DNA of 64,000 nt from NCBI GenBank assembly GCA_030867875.1, contig JAOWCC010000019.1, positions 81,496,861 through 81,560,860 of the forward strand, written 5' to 3'. The translations under genes were made by a program, and so were the position numbers. The DNA is from Actinernus sp. WN-2022. Lineage: Eukaryota; Cnidaria; Anthozoa; Actiniaria; Actinernidae. Positions within the stretch are counted from its first letter, which is position 1; each line of letters opens with the position of its first letter. Shown piece by piece: positions 31,708-42,816 of this stretch. Under the pieces are notes generated by a model that had not been told where the DNA came from, did no database searches, and saw only the letters and a program-made list of their open reading frames with translations.

Positions 31708-32409
31708 TTAAGGTTACCGGATACCTTCAGGGTGCGTTTCCAGTCTAAATTATGTAGCGCCTCGAGGAAACATCGTAGATAAATCATCCATATATCATTT
31801 TAAAGCTTATAAAATTGGCTACAAGAATACATAAAAGGTTTTGAGTTCTTTGAAAATCTCGAATTTTCCGCCATCCCGTTTCTCCGATCTAGTGAGATGG
31901 CTTTCAGAAGCTCCGACTCAGAACATATTTTAAAGTTTTAAAATCTGTTTGCTTTGTCGCATTTCAGAGTAATCGTATTACAAAAGGGTGTCGGGGAATT
32001 TCAAAATTCGATTTAGTTCAAAAGTTACCAAGCTCTCCGTGAAAAGGCGAAAAATAATCCGAGTAGATATGCGGGAAACGCCGTCAAGAGCTCTCTTTTT
32101 AGAATTTTCCAATTCTCCGACATAGATTTTCAGCTGAGATATCAATTGATATTTTGTGAAAATTTCAAACAAATCGAATAAATTCCTCTTGGGTGGGAAC
32201 TTTTTTAAAACTCCATTTTGGTTGAAAATCGAAAGCGTAGAAAATAGCACTTCAAAAATCTTGCCGTCTGTCGTGCGTGAATCTGAAGCCCCGCCTATCC
32301 AATCATTGGCCAATCATTTCTCATCACAGTTTAACTATCTGTGAAGATTTCCCGCCAATGTTGATTTCCGATCAAAGCTAGGCACCGCATCGAGAAAATG
32401 TTAATATAA

Positions 32410-32537
32410 TAGTCCAGTCAAATTACGGTTCGACCCTAAACAAATTGCAACACAAGGTTTTTCGACGGATTCAGACTGAGAATGATCTCCTTTATAACAG
32501 AAAAAAAGTCCCAAAAAATCGGAGTTCGGGAAAGCAC
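32410..32537 (+). repeat. Left TIR of the Academ-like element
   Basis: Nearly identical to the inverse of 37555-37621 over the outer 60 bases, then imperfect to about 32537 with the shared block GTCCCAAAAAATCG. Confidence 0.85.
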
Positions 32538-33006
32538 CGAAAAACGGTAGCGAAAATTCCCATACAAGGCTTGTATGGAAAACCACAGGGTACCCAAATC
32601 TTGTAAAAATGGATATTTTGTAAAAGCGAAATAAACGAAGGCTATGAAATAAATAATGATCAGAATTGTTAAACAGCATAACGTTTAATCAGTGGTTCAT
32701 GTGTTTGAGCAAGACTTACAGTATTTATAGTCTCAACTAGTATCCAATTTACAATTTCGTCTCTGAACGCTTTGTGGCCAACAATGTCACTTGAGGGTAG
32801 TACGCTCTCATAAAACAGAAATACTACTACTTGAATCAGAATTTCTACACTTATTGTAAGTTCTATTCTTATACAAAAATTTGCCCCGCTGTTGACAAAA
32901 TTGTGCTAAGTCAGTGGCCATTCTCAAGGCGATCAAACCGCGAGCCTCGATTGGTAATGACCATAAAACTACTCATAGGTTATTCCTTCATATTCTGACA
33001 TGAAAG

Positions 33007-36000
33007 TCATTCCGTTTCTTCGTCAAAGATGGGCGCGGGTGAGTTAGTGCATCCAGATCCTTTACATTGGCCGCAAGCAGGCGTGCACTCTAGATTATTC
33101 TTGCGGCAGGAGCATCGAAGACTGCTGCAGTCCTGGCTGCAGTTGCACCGCACTATCTTAAGAATAGACTGTGGTGCCGGTGGCAGATCGGTCATGATTG
33201 GTGCTAGGTGGTCTTGATTCAGCCTCCATCCCCACTGTTCGTATCGCATAGCTTCAGCGCTACCTTTCCACTCTCTGATTTGGAGATAGACTCTGAGACT
33301 GTGGTTCTTAGCCGCCGAGGAGGAAGGGGCAGACTCTGTGGCTGGATATATGTTGTTTTGCTTGCAGCTTCTCCAGCTAGCGCTGGTATCTGAGCTGATC
33401 GAGCTTCTGCTCAGGGTTACCCCCGTAAATGCACACAAGTGCATTTTCTCCTGCCTTTGTTATCTCTTCTGCTGCCGGTGTCGTTGTGTCGAAGACCTGG
33501 GCCTGCTGACGGAAGTGTGCCGAGTTAATGAATTTCGTCAAGGACTTGCCCTTCCCTATGCCATACACGCTAGACGTTGTGTCACATCCTAGTAGGGCAT
33601 GGATAAATAGCATGTGGTGGCACACTACTTCTCCCAACTGCTCCTTGACGTCCTTCATGCTCCAGACTCGCCTTCGCGTTGAGTTTGCCTTCGGTTCTGG
33701 CCTTAGATACAGGTTGTGTCCATCTAGGCGCACATAATGACACAGGAGCACTAACAGGTCCGTGTTGTCACCTACAAGGACCGTCTCCTCTCTCATCGCC
33801 GACTCCACGGCGCTCTTGACTATTAGGACGTCAGCGTCGCTATCGGCGTGACGGGTCTGGCAGCCGCTATTCTTCAAGGAATCACTCAGCATGTGGACGA
33901 ACGTTTGCTTGTTACTCCTATTTGCAAGGAAGAGATCCTTCTTCATGGGAATCTTCATGGCATCGGTAAACGTCACAGTCGCGCCGACTTTCCCTGCGCT
34001 TCGTCTCTCCTGTGTCATGGCCTTTGTGGATATGCCGTCGTACCCGTCAAACACGATTAGTGCCCTCCCATACTTTCTTGAGACATAGTTGCAGTACATT
34101 CCACAAACCTCTTTGAAGGTCGTTCCCTGCGGCCAGGCTACGCGATGAACAAGCGCCTCCAGCAAGAGCGGGTTTTTTAGGCTTCCTCAGCATCAGAGTG
34201 GAATCAACCAGGGCTGTCGGATAGCTACACAGCTCGTAGCTAAATAGTGACTCTAGTTCCTCTGGTGTACTGGCTATTATGAGACGCTGGAACAATAGTT
34301 GTGGATCTACTTGTACTTGTTCGTTGTCTATTCGGACCGCAGACTTTGATGCCATGGTAACCGACTGAGCCGCCCGCTTGAACGTGTACTCTTTGGTTGT
34401 CTTTCCAATCATAGATGATAAGATCTTTTCTCCAGTGGCTTTAGCTGTATCCACATTAACAGCGGTATCCGCGTTGACGCCTGTTATAATATTTCTCAGT
34501 GTGAGATCTTGCGAAAACGGAGCTCTTTCTGTGAGAACTGCGAGAACATTAAGAGTGTCCTTCATGTCGCGCTCCTGCCTTGCGTTAGTGATGTCTTTAT
34601 TCTGCTCTCCTGAATCGTACAGTACGCCAGTCAGCTCCTGCATCGATCGATTCGTTTCCGCAACAGGCAATTCAACGCGGCGTCCACGATGAGATGAGCG
34701 CGCACTGCTCTTGAAATGGCCTTTCCACTGAATATGTGGTCAACGGTGTTGGGGGCGTATATAAGCTCTAGTAACTCTCGCAGCCCTGATTCTCCCATTA
34801 GATGACCAATGCAACCCACAAAGCTCATATTGTTGTGGAAGGGGGCCAAACGCAGGATGATTCTACGTATTTCACTAGATGCCGGCAACGACTGTATGAT
34901 ATTAAAGGCCTTCCACCACAACGGCTGATCAAAAGTCACGATGGGGTTGGGTACGTTGTGGTGCTGCGCATGCTCAGATATAAACTTCAACGTCAAGAAT
35001 ATGCAGGTGAGATCGCTTGAGCCGAGGTCTATCATAGGTAGAAATACTATGGACGACTTGCCTTTGTGATTTCCTTGTTGGACATGCTGCATGGTTCCTG
35101 CCCAAGCCGGGCGACTGTCGCTAAACAACAGTGACGTTTTCCAAAGAACATCGAGATTTGCAGTGGGATCTGTGACTCTTGCAACAACTACGGTGTTATA
35201 CTTAATCTCAACCTCATGAAGTCGCTGCTCAGAGAAATAGTGAATTTCCACTTTCCCTGCCTTGGAGATGTCTTTGGCCGTTACTTTCCGCCTTGGGACA
35301 CACCTTATTTGTCTGGTACCAGGGGTGACAGTGGCAATCATACCCATCCCATGAAAGGTGTTCTTGCCGTCAAGGGTGCAGATATTGTGGTCTACGTTAT
35401 CTGCCGCGTACTGCACGAACTCGCCGTTATACTCTGGTATATCAGTTCCTTTGTCTATCGCTGCGCTTTGATTGAATTCTTGAACATGGATTGGTTATAA
35501 GAAGAGCAAAACCCAAGATGATTGAGAGTGTCAATAAGGAAACGCGAAGCAAAGTTATGATGAAGCTGTACAGCGAGTCCATGTTGTAATGGGGCAAGGA
35601 AAACTCTTGGTCGCGCTGCTTGCATAAGCGCCTGCCCAATCGATGCTAGCTTGACTTGATCATTGACAGCTAGAATGCCCTGTAAGAATACTTTAAGTGA
35701 AGCGGGGAGGAAATTTATGTTTTCTTCAGCCTCAGTTTCGACATTGGGATATGTTTCAGTTGAAGTTTCAACAACTCTGATATCATTCTTGATTAGCTCA
35801 GCAGCTGTTTTAATCACATTATGTTTTCCGTTTCCACATCGACGTTGTTCTTTTCCTGCGCGTGAAAATCGGGCAGAATAGCCGCGGCCGTCTTTCCAAA
35901 CGTGACGACATTTGCTTTTCCATCGGTGAATGTTATCATTAGCTCATTGCTAAAATATTTCATGTAAGGCTGACTATACGCCACGCTTTCGGAGTCCTGT

Positions 36001-36519
36001 AAGTACTCCTCCATTTTTTTCGTGCGAAAATCCGAGCTGCAGGGTCTATGATATACTGCTTCAGCAGCAGGTAGATCATGAACATGTAGTATTCTAGCTT
36101 TAACTATTTCCGCCCATGTATCGCCTCTCTCAGTGCAAATCCGCAAAATGGTCTCTTTAGTTCCAAGGGTGTAAACCTCACACGCCTCTGAAGATGTCGA
36201 ATCTACTCCGGTACCACAAAAATAACAGTCGGTCTTGAAATCAAAGGCCTGTTCTGCGCTTCTTCTACGTGCACTGTGACTTGATGTTTGAGAACCTGTG
36301 TTATCTTGTTTTTTGGTGATTTTAGATATATTACTGGGATGGCAGTAATCGCAACGGCAATCTTTGTGCACTTGTTGACCGGGAAAAACGCGAATGGTAT
36401 CATTTAATACGCTCGATACTAGCTTGATTTATCCCATCACTTCCTTTATCACGAATAGTCGAAAGGTCGCGCTTCAGACTTGTTTCCCCACAAATAGCGC
36501 AAACAGAGTCCTCATCCAT
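33007..36519 (-). pseudogene. Transposase with XPG-like nuclease and CXC domains, six frameshifts
   Basis: A roughly 1170-codon protein read from the ATG at 36519 to the TGA before 33007. Order: CAIC, CRCDYC and CYFCG zinc-finger cysteines with YHRPC; a core with FLPMIDLGSSD, ITF-like PIVTFDQPLWWKA and SFVGCIGHLMGESGLRELLEL that could be an RNase-H-type catalytic fold (inference); then an XPG/FEN-like domain with IVFDGYDG, HADSDADVLIV, VGDNTDLLVLL and GCDTTSSVYGIGKG, matching the SDxD and GCD...GIGxxxA signatures; last a Cys-rich CXC block, CNCSQDC and CRKNNLEC. It would cut and move the element. Frameshifts lie near 36402, 35817, 35457, 34670, 34170 and 33380; pieces overlap and the only stops follow the shifts. 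Start chosen because the fingers begin there. An uncharacterised multicopy cnidarian gene is the alternative name. Confidence 0.75.
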
Positions 36520-37486
36520 ATATGAAACCTGAATATAATAAACGGGGGAAAGACTGTGAAAATAATGTTTGTAATTCGATACCCTTAATAAATGTACAAA
36601 TCCGTTAGCCGATAATCGGACTCAAAATGACTGAACTAAAACAAGTGAATACTGACAGGAGTATTTGCATGCGTTTAGAGACATCTAAAATACTATTTTG
36701 AGCTAAAGCAGTAGCTCAGAGCTAAACTAAATTCTTTATTTGGAGCTTTGCTCTGAAGCATGAAATATTATAACTAAGTACAGTAAACCAATCAAACTAA
36801 TCAGGCCGAAATCGAACAACCTACGTTTTCCCACAGATTGCTTCAACTTTATATGGGATTCTAAAACCAGGTCGCCAGTCTAAATTATAACAATATTAAC
36901 AATCAACTTACCTGAAATGACTTTGTATTTCTTTCTCCTAAATCGACATTTCACAGGAAAGAATATTCTAAAGTTTGGATATGTTGTCGATGCCCGAGCC
37001 AGACGAGACAGAAACACACAACTTCACAGGCGTGCATGAAATGGACAATTTCGCGCGCTTGAAAACACAATTAGAAACTCATAGGACAAGCGGACAGAAA
37101 TATTCTAATTGGAAATAAAAGGGAATTAAGGACTGTCTTTCCCCATCGAAGTAGATATTATAAGATAAAAGCTGATGAGATGTATTTATTTTCCGTAATT
37201 ACAAAGTTAAAAAAAGAAAACGGCAACGGTCTAAGTTGTCGTTACAGGACTTTTTCTTTCGTCTTTTATTACATTCAAGAAAACTGTAAATGAAGCCATA
37301 TTCAGTGATATTTATATATGAAAGTCTTACTCTATGTTAGATCTTTACTTTACATTGGTCTGGTTTTAATTTTCGTTAAACTTCTAGCTAATTTCGGCTA
37401 TTTTACTCAAGCCTTGACCACAGCCTCGTTTCCATGCTGGATTTTTTTAGAAGTAGATAGCTCTAAATGAATCGCATTTTAAAGCA
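36520..37486. other. 5' region of the Academ-like transposase gene
   Basis: Upstream of the minus-strand ATG, within the transposon. It probably contains the promoter, but I see no decisive signal. The ACCTG dinucleotide context at 36526-36531 and 36911 could be splice sites of a 5' leader intron on the minus strand. Confidence 0.35.
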
Positions 37487-37621
37487 ATTTCCCCAACTTC
37501 GATTTTTTGGGACTTTCGATATGTTATAGATGGATAACTTCTGAGTAGGAAACCGTTGAGAAACCTTGTGTTGCAATTTGTTTAGGGTTGGGCCCTTTTT
37601 CGCCGTAATTTGACTGGACTA
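37487..37621 (-). repeat. Right TIR of the Academ-like element
   Basis: Inverse copy of 32410-32537; ends CGTAATTTGACTGGACTA. Confidence 0.85.
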
Positions 37622-38252
37622 TAAGGCGGCTGAAACAGCACGGCAATAGCGAAATAGTGGGATCGTGGTGTTGCGATAATTATTTCAGAGTCACCGTCAG
37701 GCTTTCTTGGAAACAAATATTCTCTCGGCTGGCTCCTATCAATTCTTCTTTATGTTCAGATGTGGACCACTCGGCACTCTGTCTGAAAGTGAAAATACGA
37801 ACCCGGGTTTTGCGAGGACTCCTATTTGGCTTTGTAGTCGTATGCATTGTTTGGCCTTGTTTTGCTTTCCTTTTTTCTCCAAGCTAAGGGCATCCTGCTT
37901 GCTTTTTTGAAGGCATAAGGCCAACAACCGATGGAATTATGGAATCTTGTGGAAAAACGTTTCTCAATATTAAAACGTAAACATTGGTATATGAAATAAA
38001 TTTAATGTCATATGCGCCAGCTTTCTCCACACCGTCGTTACGGGCGAGTGAGCACTTGTCATGTGTTTATTGATCTGCTGTCAATCAAATGGAACCTTTT
38101 ACTTCCGGTTAAATTTCCTTTTGGTATTTCTCCGTCAACATTAATATTTTTTGAACGGAGTTTTTGGTATACGAGACACTACTACTAAAACTACATTTCT
38201 GTGCGAAAAAAGAAATTCCCCATCTTTTTCGTTTTGAAGGTATCCGATAACC

Positions 38253-38459
38253 TTAATTCCCTCAATGCTTGATTAAATATATTTTCAAAATTTTCCCTGG
38301 AGCCTGTGTATATACACTGTTTGTTAGTCATTTTTCATATTTGCTTTGATTTTAAGCATCCCACATGGCCGAGAGGTTCGTTAGTCAAAATCGGTGGAAA
38401 TAGCCGTTTCCGGGTCGGAACGGGAATGTAAAGTCTTACCGTAACACAGCCCCTTTAAC
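38253..38459. other. Right flank of the TTAA element
   Basis: Short unique-looking stretch; no feature supported. Confidence 0.35.
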
Positions 38460-38548
38460 GAGCTTGAAGTTTCTAATTGGCTGATAGTTGACTCGGAGCT
38501 ACACCAGTTCCTCTTCAACTATTAGCTGATAGAAACTTCGAGCTTGTT
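38460..38548. repeat. Second copy of the 90-bp hairpin repeat
   Basis: GAAGTTTCTAATTGGCTGAT and TAGCTGATAGAAACTTC form the arms; see 6856-6945. Confidence 0.7.
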
Positions 38549-38609
38549 TGATTGATTGATTGATTGATTGATTGGGCATGATTCGGTCGGTCGGTCGGTC
38601 GGTCGGTCA
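38549..38609 (+). repeat. Two adjacent tetranucleotide microsatellites
   Basis: (ATTG)n at about 38549-38574 and (CGGT)n at about 38584-38608. Confidence 0.9.
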
Positions 38610-39003
38610 AGGATTAAAGACCCATGACGGACCATTACGCTTTGCGCGCCTCTGTTTTTGTTTTGATTTTCATGAAACCGAGGCTTCTATTGTTTTCGCC
38701 TCGCGCGCGATTCCCTCGGTTCGCGTGAAGTAGAAAATCGTCCTTCTACTCACCTTTGTCATTTGTTTGTATGTTAGCAAAACAAGGAAATGAACTCTTC
38801 GTTATCAATCGAGTGTTGATGGAAGTTTATCAACATAGTTAGAGTGCTTATGGCTCCATTGTTGCAGGCGAAGTAAATATCTGTGAGCATCAGGCCGGAG
38901 AAAATGAAAATTAATTTACTCTCTTGATTCGTAAAATGGTCGCTGTCGGTGTTTACTTTTTCCTTTTACTAACCAAGAACCCGTAATAACAAAGCCAAGT
39001 GCA
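38610..39003. other. Non-coding, part of a dispersed repeat
   Basis: TAAAGACCCATGACGGACCA with ATTACGCTTTGCGCGC at 38616-38651 has an inverse relative at 43728-43765 (GCGCAAAGCGTAATGGTCCG). No gene. Confidence 0.45.
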
Positions 39004-39450
39004 GTGCCAAGGTCAGTGTGCCATGAATGGAGGAAGGAGGGCTTGTATAAAGTTTCGCGAGAACAAGGCCAAATGTATCAAAACCTTCCAGCTTTATATG
39101 ACAGAAGCAAATGTAAAAATAAGGTAAGCGAAGACAACTTGTTTATTAGCACAATCTGTCCATTTGTACGTTGCCCTAATAGAAATATCCTTTATGGGAA
39201 TTTGCAGTTCGAACATGGCGTACATGTTGTCCAGAATGGAATGAAGTGCTCAGGTTGTTGTTGGGACAATGAGCGCAGCGCACTTTATCAACATTGCATT
39301 ACATCAATATTCCAGTACAGTTTACCCACCTTTGATAAGAAATATTCTTCTATTTGTTTCAGGAAAAGGACATGCATTGTTTTCTTCAATCTGTTATTAA
39401 AGTGTGGGAAGAGGAAGTATGGACTTTGCCAAGAAATTGACAATAAATAG
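39004..39450 (+). CDS. Unassigned 148-codon open frame
   Basis: The longest + frame in this part. It starts PRSVCHEWRKEG and is rich in Cys, Lys and Asn; no domain is recognised. A possible donor (AATAAG|GTAAGC) at about 39124 and acceptors (TTTGCAG at about 39207, TTTGTTTCAG at about 39361) suggest that, if real, it is several exons rather than one. Whether it belongs to the IFI44-like gene is not supported: no GTPase motifs appear. It may equally be chance or old repeat DNA. Confidence 0.2.
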   Translation: MPRSVCHEWRKEGLYKVSREQGQMYQNLPALYDRSKCKNKVSEDNLFISTICPFVRCPNRNILYGNLQFEHGVHVVQNGMKCSGCCWDNERSALYQHCITSIFQYSLPTFDKKYSSICFRKRTCIVFFNLLLKCGKRKYGLCQEIDNK

Positions 39451-39633
39451 TCCCCACCTTCAGATTCACTCACCACTGTGGTATATATGCAGATAAATGG
39501 GAATTGTCTGCTGTAAGAGGATGACATGCATCACCTCATACACATTTTTTTACTAAGTTTATTTTGTGTAGATTGGGACAGTTTGAAGGTCGACTTTTAT
39601 TATGAAGACTGCAAGGCTGATCGGATGCCTGAA

Positions 39634-40488
39634 AAGTGTTCATTATTTATGGCTTGGGGGGTCTGCATTTCATCTGCTTCTTTTGTCAAAACTTTTATAT
39701 GACCCCCCATGAGTGAAATTAAAACTAGATGACCCCCCTATAAAATTGCTCAAAACTTTATTGACCCCCCCCCCCCCCCCACAAAAAGAAAAGAATGCAT
39801 GGATGTGCAAGTAAGAATGCAAACATCATATACATGTAACCTTTTAAATTTAATATTGTCTCTAGATTTATGGTATTTTCCATGATACATTACCTTTGTT
39901 TAGTAGAAAACATACATATATATAAACATGTATTCTTCTGGAAATCTCTACCTCCTTCCCAGATGGATACTCGAAATTGTACTTGTTAGTTCATGCATCA
40001 TATTGCATTCTAGTGCATTGTTCTGTAGTCTCAAATAAATAAATAAATAAACGAAAGAATTCATCATTGGCATATATAACTAATCTCCTGGACATGAATG
40101 CATTATCTGTCCTATGGGGATGTGCCTTTGATCATGAACTTAGTGAATACCATCCTGCATATACAGGAAAAAAAGCAAACTATCTTTAAATTAATGTTGT
40201 GAGGACTGAAGGCCCAACTGAAATATTTGAGATTTGACTGCTCTCTAAAACACTGGTTTCCTGTGTTCTGGAGACTAAACATTGGCTTGGGATTACAACA
40301 ACAATTTCGTTAAATTTTCAGTTAAATCTTATTTTACATGACAGGTACGTCAACTTTGATGACCCCCCCACCCAGGAGTAGGTAAAATCTTTAATGACCC
40401 CCCCTATAAAAGCACTTTAATTTGTTTTGCCCCCCCCCCCCCCCCCCATGATTTAGCCAAGCCCCCAAAGCCATAAATAATAAACACT
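39634..40488. mobile_element. 0.85-kb TIR element with C-rich interior
   Basis: AGTGTTCATTATTTATGGCT is mirrored near 40464-40488. Both ends contain repeats of ATGACCCCCC and pure C runs (16 at 39765-39780, 18 at 40430-40447). No coding frame. Confidence 0.75.
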
Positions 40489-41769
40489 CCCTTAGCTTGT
40501 TACAGACACACACAGAATATTACATACTATAATCACAAAATGCTGGTAACTTGATTTTTCAGTATACACAGAAGCCCTTAGGCATGTGGAAACAGAGAAA
40601 AATAGTCATGAGTGGAATATTCATGGCATACTATGAGAAAACATTGCATATTAACTATTTTATCCCATGCCAATCTAAACAAAGAACTCTGACCTCACCT
40701 GGCACATGTGCTGCATCAGATTCCAGCTTTCCTTCCAAAATATTGTGATGAGTGCACGTACAGCACATGGTGGTGTAAAAAAACATCGATTCAACCTGTG
40801 GGATACCGCCGTGCAACAGATTTCCAGTCTTCTGACTGGCTGTATTTTTCATGGCATGGCCGTTAAACAACTATATCCCTTCTGCCAGATAAATCAGAAA
40901 TATACAAAGAAGAGCCTCCTAATTTGAGGCTAAACTTGGGCCTGTGGACAGGACTCGGTCAGGTTGGGTACAATGTTTGGATGCTTATAATGCAAAGTAG
41001 AGGTAAAATAGCAGCATATGTCAAAGAAATAATGTTGGCCCTAAGATAGCCGATTGGTTGGCAGTGAAAAATTGGACCATGAAAAAGCATTTGTGGGGGC
41101 CGGAAGATAACATCAATTATAGTATTTTTTGAACCAGGCAACATTACATGTATTTGCCAATATTCTACAGTCTGGAGTTACCTTCATAGCATATATGTTG
41201 AAGATATGACTAATGGTTGAAATGGTGGCAGTAAAAAGGGTGTATGAAACTTTAGTTAAAGTTTTGATTTCAGCACTTTTACCAAAACCTTAATGAATTG
41301 CCATGTTTAGTTATCTTACTTATGATTGTTATAAATATTGTTCTCCAATTTATTTTCTGATTGGAACTACTGAAATACCAAAACAAATTGCATACACCAT
41401 TCTTGCTGCGCATCCCTCCTATCAATAGGTAGCTGGGATCTTGGACTACAAGGCCAGAAATGAAGAGGAAAGGATAAAATTCATATGACTGAAGTTTTAT
41501 GGATAAGGTCAACATGTCATATTGTTTTAATCTCACTCCAGTATTTTATCCCTTTTTCCTAAAACTTGAAAACTAAAGAGCAGAGCCCCTGAGGATTCTG
41601 GTTCTTTTGGTAAAACATGTCATTCTGCACTAGTACTCTAATATTAAAAGTTAGAAATGCACTACTCAATCCTCATTAAACCACAATTAGTTTGTTTTCT
41701 AAAATCTACATGTACATCCTTATAGTTCAAAATTTGTAGTGCTTTGTTTATAAAAACATGCTAGTATAA
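40489..41769. other. Intergenic, no recognised gene
   Basis: Frames at 40551-40748, 40655-40927 and 41279-41536 overlap on opposite strands and show no domains. I see nothing else in it. Confidence 0.35.
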
Positions 41770-42060
41770 TTGCCACCCATCATGCAAAAAAAAAATCCTG
41801 ACTTTTCACTGACCAGAAAACAATTTTCACTGACTGTTTGACATTCTCTCGTCCAAAACAAAAGTCATTATCAAAACCTGTAGCCTCCCTTCGCAGATGT
41901 TTTGAGGCGTGATGAGGAGCCCATGTGGCAACTGGAAAATAAAATTCCCTGACTTTCACAAGAAATTTAGAATTTCCCTGACCATATGCAAAATTCCCTG
42001 ACTTTTCCCTGACCTTGAAAAAAAAATTCCCTGCTTTTCCCTGACCTATGGCAACTACTG
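41770..42060 (-). repeat. TTCCCTGAC degenerate short repeat
   Basis: AAATTCCCTGACTTTTCC and relatives recur about eight times, giving a spurious minus frame full of GxVREKSGNF phrases. Confidence 0.6.
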
Positions 42061-42078
42061 TATGCCTCTGAAGTTCAC

Positions 42079-42220
42079 AATTGAAGGGCTGTGTGTAAAA
42101 AGGGCATAAGTGATTCTTGATCACATTCTAAATTCTTCTTTGGAAAACAAAGAAATTGAAGGAGAATTTAGAATGTGATCAAGAGTCACTTATGCCCTTT
42201 TTGCACACAGCCCTTCAATT
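42079..42220. repeat. Near-perfect 142-bp hairpin at a LINE 5' junction
   Basis: AATTGAAGGGCTGTGTG and GGGCATAAGTGATTCTTGAT on the left mirror the first 58 bases of the LINE fragment on the right, with a loop of about 25 bases. Only a few mismatches, so it is fairly recent. Confidence 0.85.
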
Positions 42221-42816
42221 ATAACACTAGGTACTCCTCTAACCAAAACCCATACAGACCAGCCTCAAGAACAAATTATGGACTTACAATATTTAAAGTA
42301 ATGTCATCAAAAATATGGGAAACAGTACCAATCGAGATAAAATGTTTGCCTCAACAGTTTTAAAAAACAATATAAGCTCTTCCTCCATGGAAGCCAGATA
42401 TAAAATGTTAGCTGCATCTATAATATATGTATATATCAACTATTATTTATAAATATTTACCGTAAATGTCTACATTATTCTGTATTGTAAAATTACCATA
42501 TATCCAAACTTAGTTTGTACATGTAAACAGCCTTTATTTTCTTCCTCTTAATTCTCTCATTATAACCAACAGTCGTACTTTTTAAAACCCTGTAAAGATA
42601 CAATCAAGCCTATTTGTTTATTTATTCCTCCCCTCATTAACTTCAACATGGTAGTGGTTAACTCGAAAGCTTTGCTCCTTTGACCACTACACACTATCAT
42701 CTAAAGATTGTAATTATTATCTACTATTTATTTTTCTCTTTCTTATTGCTTGTTATATTCAACCAATAATAATATTGTAATCTACAAACAAGTGTGAATA
42801 AATTGAACTTGAACTC
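42155..42816 (+). mobile_element. LINE 3' fragment (CR1/L2-like)
   Basis: It encodes the last part of a non-LTR reverse transcriptase: CTQPFNYNTRY, then TNYGLTIFKVMSSKIWETVP and FKKQYK-like ending, with a one-base insertion at about 42359 before the stop. A 3' UTR of about 430 bp ends TAAATTGAACTTGAACTC, a usual LINE tail. The 5' end is duplicated in inverted orientation (42079-42136). Confidence 0.75.

Larger units (their letters stand above)
32410..37621. mobile_element. 5.2-kb Academ-like DNA transposon
   Basis: TIRs of about 130 bp begin TAGTCCAGTCAAATTACGG at both ends; similarity continues through CCCTAAACAAATTGCAACAC and GTCCCAAAAAATCG. TAA flanks both ends (32407-32409 and 37622-37624). 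One long minus-strand protein occupies the centre. A 3-bp duplication, long TIRs and an XPG-like nuclease domain fit the Academ superfamily as I recall its description; a search was not possible. Confidence 0.85.
31712..38252. mobile_element. TTAA-flanked TIR element split by a later transposon
   Basis: GGTTACCGGATACCTTCA (31712-31729) is mirrored at 38235-38252 with one mismatch. TTAA flanks both ends (31708-31711, 38253-38256). Without the 5.2-kb insertion at 32410-37621 the element is about 1.33 kb and has no transposase. TTAA duplications occur in piggyBac and Kolobok groups; which one is unknown. Confidence 0.8.

Noticed and set aside
34378..35881. Plus-strand frames across the transposase region
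   Set aside because: Shadows of the minus-strand transposase, which has clear domain motifs.
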